DNA from: an uncultured Collinsella sp.
GTDB lineage: Bacteria > Actinomycetota > Coriobacteriia > Coriobacteriales > Coriobacteriaceae
Direction: 5' to 3'
Assembly (NCBI GenBank): GCA_958407085.1
Contig: CATYHY010000074.1
Coordinates: 1 to 6,880, forward strand
DNA: 6,880 bases
Shown here: positions 4,876 to 6,880 of the stretch, in pieces
Position numbering within the stretch: the first letter of the stretch is position 1
Layout: each line of letters opens with the position of its first letter
Translations under genes and position numbers: made by a program
The notes under the pieces: generated by a model
Databases searched by the model: none
Told to the model about the DNA's origin: nothing
What the model saw: only the letters and a program-made list of their open reading frames with translations

Positions 4876-6880
4876 CTAGACCATGACCACGGCGAGCACG
4901 AGGAAGACCACGAGCGCCGCGACGATGTAGCAGATGTATACGGAGTAGTTGCCGCCCTCGATCTTGGAGGCGAGGCCGGCCAGCTTGTCGGCACCCTCGC
5001 TCGGTGCATCGACCAGGAAACGGTCGGGCAGGGGCTCGACACCCTGGGCGACACCGGTGAGCTTCTGGAACACGTGCGCGATGGACCAGCAGATCTTGGT
5101 GCATACCTCGCGCAGGGTGTAGAGCGGGCCCATGAAGAGTTCGACGTCGGACGCGAAGCTCGTGGCGACGACGGGCATGTGCTCGTTGGGCTCGTAGCCG
5201 CACGCCCAAGGGTCGGTCTTCTTAGCGGGGGCCTTGGCGCCGAGGCAGGACCTCAACGCGAACGCAAGGCCGGTGAGGACCACGAGCGCGATGGCGATCG
5301 CGGGGGTGGAGGTGGCGGCACCGGAAATCTCGTTCACGAGAGACACGCCCGAGGTGGCTGTGACGGCGGAGCCGGCAAGCACGCTCTGGGCGACGTCGCC
5401 CAGAACCGGGGCGATGACCGGGGAGCCGATTCCCAGTACCACGCAGATGGCCGCGAGGAGCATCTGCGAGAACAACATCGGAGCCGGGGACTCCTTGGCG
5501 TTCGCGGCCTCCTGGGAACGAGGGCTGCTCGCGAACGAGACGCCGTAGGCCTTCACGAAGCACGTGACGGCCAGGGCACCGGTGATGGCGAGGGCGGCCG
5601 CGGAGGCGACGGCGAACACCATGACGACCGGGTCGGAGAGCGTCGAGATGTTGAACAGGGACTGGTAGGTGAACCACTCGGAAACGAAGCCGTTGAGCGG
5701 CGGGATGGCCGAGATGGCAAGGGCACCGATGAGGAAGCAGACGGCCGTGACCGGCATGCGGCGGAACAGACCGCCCATCTTCTCCATGTTGCGCGTACCC
5801 GTGGCATAGAGCAGGGAGCCCGCGCCGAGGAACAGCTCGCCCTTGAACATGGCGTGGTTGAGCGTGTGGTAGAGGGCGGCCATGAGCGCGATCGTCGCGA
5901 TGACGTCGTTGCCCAGGGCGTGCGCCGTCATGGACGCGCCGACACCGAGCAAGATGATGCCGATGTTCTCGACGGAGTGATAGGCAAGCAGGCGCTTGAT
6001 GTCGTGCTCGTGGAGGGCGTAGACGACACCCAGGACCGACGAGATGGATCCGAAGACCAGGACCATGAGGCCCCACCAGAGCTGGACGCCCGAACCCGCG
6101 AGCAGGTCGAGACCGACCTTGAGGATTCCCAGGATGCCGATCTTGATCATGCCGCCGGACATGAGGGCGGACACGTTGGACGGCGCCTCGGGGTGCGCCT
6201 GGGGCAGCCAGGAGTGCAGCGGAATGATACCGGCCTTCGCGCCAAATCCGAAGAACGCGAGGACGAAGCACGCGGAGGAGACGGCGGGTCCAAAGTCATG
6301 CGTACGGAAATCACTGAAGCTGAAGGAACCGCCCACGCCGTTGGTCATGAGCAGGAAGCTCGCCATGATGAGAACGAAGCCCACGTGCGCGATGACGAAG
6401 TAGAGCCAACCGCCCCTAATGGAGTTCTTGTTCTCCTCGATAACGACAAGGAAGTAGCTCGTAAGGGACATGAGCTCAAAGGCGACCAGGAACCAGAACA
6501 CGTTGTCGGCGGTGATGACGAGCATCATCGAGGCGACGAAGGTGTTCATAAAGAAGCCGGCGCGCCCGACCTTGCCCGGGTACTCGTCGAAGTAGGACAG
6601 ACCGTAGATGAAGCCCGCAAAGGCGAGAATCGAGATGAGGACCACGATCAGGCCCGCAAGGCCGTTGAGCAAGAGCTCGAGACGGGCGAACGGGAAGAAG
6701 AAGACCGTGTTGAGGGACGAAACGTCGCCAAGCACGGCCTCGAGGCCCGCGATGAACGACAGCACGGCCGCGACGGCGCCGATCAGGCAGCCGGCGGTCT
6801 TGGCGGCGTTGTCGGCCTTAATCAACAGAACCGAGGCGAGCGCACCGATGCACGAGACGGCAAGCGATGCGATAAACAGC
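4876..6880 (-). CDS. hyfB: Hydrogenase-4 antiporter-like membrane subunit HyfB (5' end outside window)
   Basis: At least 667 residues are visible. The frame is open to base 6880, and the codons above 6825 encode more of a membrane helix (LFIASLAVSCIGALASVL), so the TTG at 6825 is not the start; by comparison with E. coli HyfB (about 672 residues) only some 10-20 residues are missing. It is a NuoL/M/N-family protein with a long C-terminal extension. Family marks, numbered from base 6879, are FELMSLTSYFLVVIEEN, FFGFGAKAGIIPLHSWLPQA, HDIKRLLAYHSVENIGIILL, NHAMFKGELFLGAGS and ISAIPPLNGFVSEWFTYQSL. Candidate ion-path residues are Glu135 (TM5-type), Lys215 (TM7-type), Lys246, Lys346 and Glu401 (SEW). 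The tail has the DPWACGYE motif (residues 556-563) before a soluble stretch, then a last membrane helix (IVAALVVFLVLAVVMV). Both are typical of HyfB/HycC. The stop is TAG, 17 bases before hyfC. HycC is the alternative by sequence, but the hyfD-E-F context favours HyfB. Confidence 0.94.
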   Translation of the reverse strand, partial: LFIASLAVSCIGALASVLLIKADNAAKTAGCLIGAVAAVLSFIAGLEAVLGDVSSLNTVFFFPFARLELLLNGLAGLIVVLISILAFAGFIYGLSYFDEYPGKVGRAGFFMNTFVASMMLVITADNVFWFLVAFELMSLTSYFLVVIEENKNSIRGGWLYFVIAHVGFVLIMASFLLMTNGVGGSFSFSDFRTHDFGPAVSSACFVLAFFGFGAKAGIIPLHSWLPQAHPEAPSNVSALMSGGMIKIGILGILKVGLDLLAGSGVQLWWGLMVLVFGSISSVLGVVYALHEHDIKRLLAYHSVENIGIILLGVGASMTAHALGNDVIATIALMAALYHTLNHAMFKGELFLGAGSLLYATGTRNMEKMGGLFRRMPVTAVCFLIGALAISAIPPLNGFVSEWFTYQSLFNISTLSDPVVMVFAVASAAALAITGALAVTCFVKAYGVSFASSPRSQEAANAKESPAPMLFSQMLLAAICVVLGIGSPVIAPVLGDVAQSVLAGSAVTATSGVSLVNEISGAATSTPAIAIALVVLTGLAFALRSCLGAKAPAKKTDPWACGYEPNEHMPVVATSFASDVELFMGPLYTLREVCTKICWSIAHVFQKLTGVAQGVEPLPDRFLVDAPSEGADKLAGLASKIEGGNYSVYICYIVAALVVFLVLAVVMV

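Larger units (their letters stand above)
1..6880 (-). other. Operon segment hyfB-C-D-E-F-G (formate hydrogenlyase-2 / hydrogenase-4 type)
   Basis: Six genes on one strand, in the conserved Hyf order, are separated by 17, 16, 10, 3 and 4 bases. No room is left for an internal promoter outside coding sequence, and no inverted repeat followed by a T-run is present in the gaps, so they are very likely co-transcribed. The promoter must lie upstream of the visible hyfB end and the terminator beyond base 1. HyfD, HyfE and HyfF together mark the Hyf-type complex rather than Hyc. Whether formate is the electron donor cannot be read here; it depends on whether a formate dehydrogenase gene lies nearby. 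Confidence 0.88.

Noticed and set aside
3839..4879. A 346-codon open frame on the plus strand, opposite hyfC and the start of hyfD
   Set aside because: Charged, Glu/Asp/Gly/His-rich shadow of hyfC; no domain and no match to a known family. hyfC on the other strand is clearly real.
4859..5209. Upstream extension of the hyfC frame to give a 424-residue protein
   Set aside because: The extra part overlaps hyfB in another frame, is Arg/Ala/His-rich and matches nothing, while the ATG at 4858 has a ribosome site and the family N-terminus.
5222..6271. A 349-codon minus-strand frame inside hyfB
   Set aside because: Arg/His/Pro-rich out-of-frame reading of GC-rich hyfB sequence; no start signal or domain.
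1..6880. Mrp-type Na+/H+ antiporter or complex I (nuo) operon
   Set aside because: Three NuoL/M/N-like proteins could suggest either, but the HyfC loop motif, HyfE, the HyfD/HyfF-specific runs and the gene order fit hydrogenase-4; NuoA, NuoJ, MrpB, MrpE, MrpF and MrpG genes are absent between them.

Overview
The window is a single minus-strand operon fragment encoding the membrane arm, and the start of the catalytic arm, of a hydrogenase-4 type (Hyf, group 4 [NiFe]) complex. This is the energy-conserving formate hydrogenlyase-2 architecture. Read on the minus strand from high to low coordinate, the order is hyfB (5' end just outside the window), hyfC, hyfD, hyfE, hyfF, hyfG (3' part outside). 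This is the same order as the E. coli hyfABCDEFGHIJ operon. HyfA would be expected just beyond base 6880, and the rest of HyfG plus HyfH/I/J beyond base 1; neither can be seen here.

Host: the DNA is GC-rich (I judge about 60%, not computed), with codons strongly biased to C or G at third positions and TTA, CTA and TCA nearly absent. A Hyf operon in such DNA would fit an anaerobic high-GC actinobacterium such as a Coriobacteriia gut organism (Collinsella-like), but that is an inference. No taxonomic marker is present.

Layout: five gene junctions have gaps of 17, 16, 10, 3 and 4 bases. Each carries a purine-rich Shine-Dalgarno sequence next to or overlapping the upstream stop codon. No promoter, terminator, RNA gene, repeat, mobile element or CRISPR array was found, and no stretch above 20 bases is non-coding. 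All five visible stop codons are TAG.

How the parts work together: HyfB, HyfD and HyfF are three antiporter-like proteins of the NuoL/M/N-MrpA/D family. Each retains the trans-membrane Glu and Lys residues used for ion translocation. HyfC is the NuoH-like subunit that docks the hydrophilic arm onto the membrane. HyfE is a small membrane protein whose C-terminal half resembles NuoK/MrpC. HyfG is the large-subunit fusion whose NuoC-like N-terminus is visible here and whose [NiFe] part lies outside. Together they would couple electron flow to protons (H2 formation, probably from formate) with ion pumping. Three antiporter-like subunits separate this from the simpler FHL-1 (Hyc) complex, which has one.

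I see no undescribed system. The genes match the known Hyf family closely, and the more interesting points are the junction design and the likely host.
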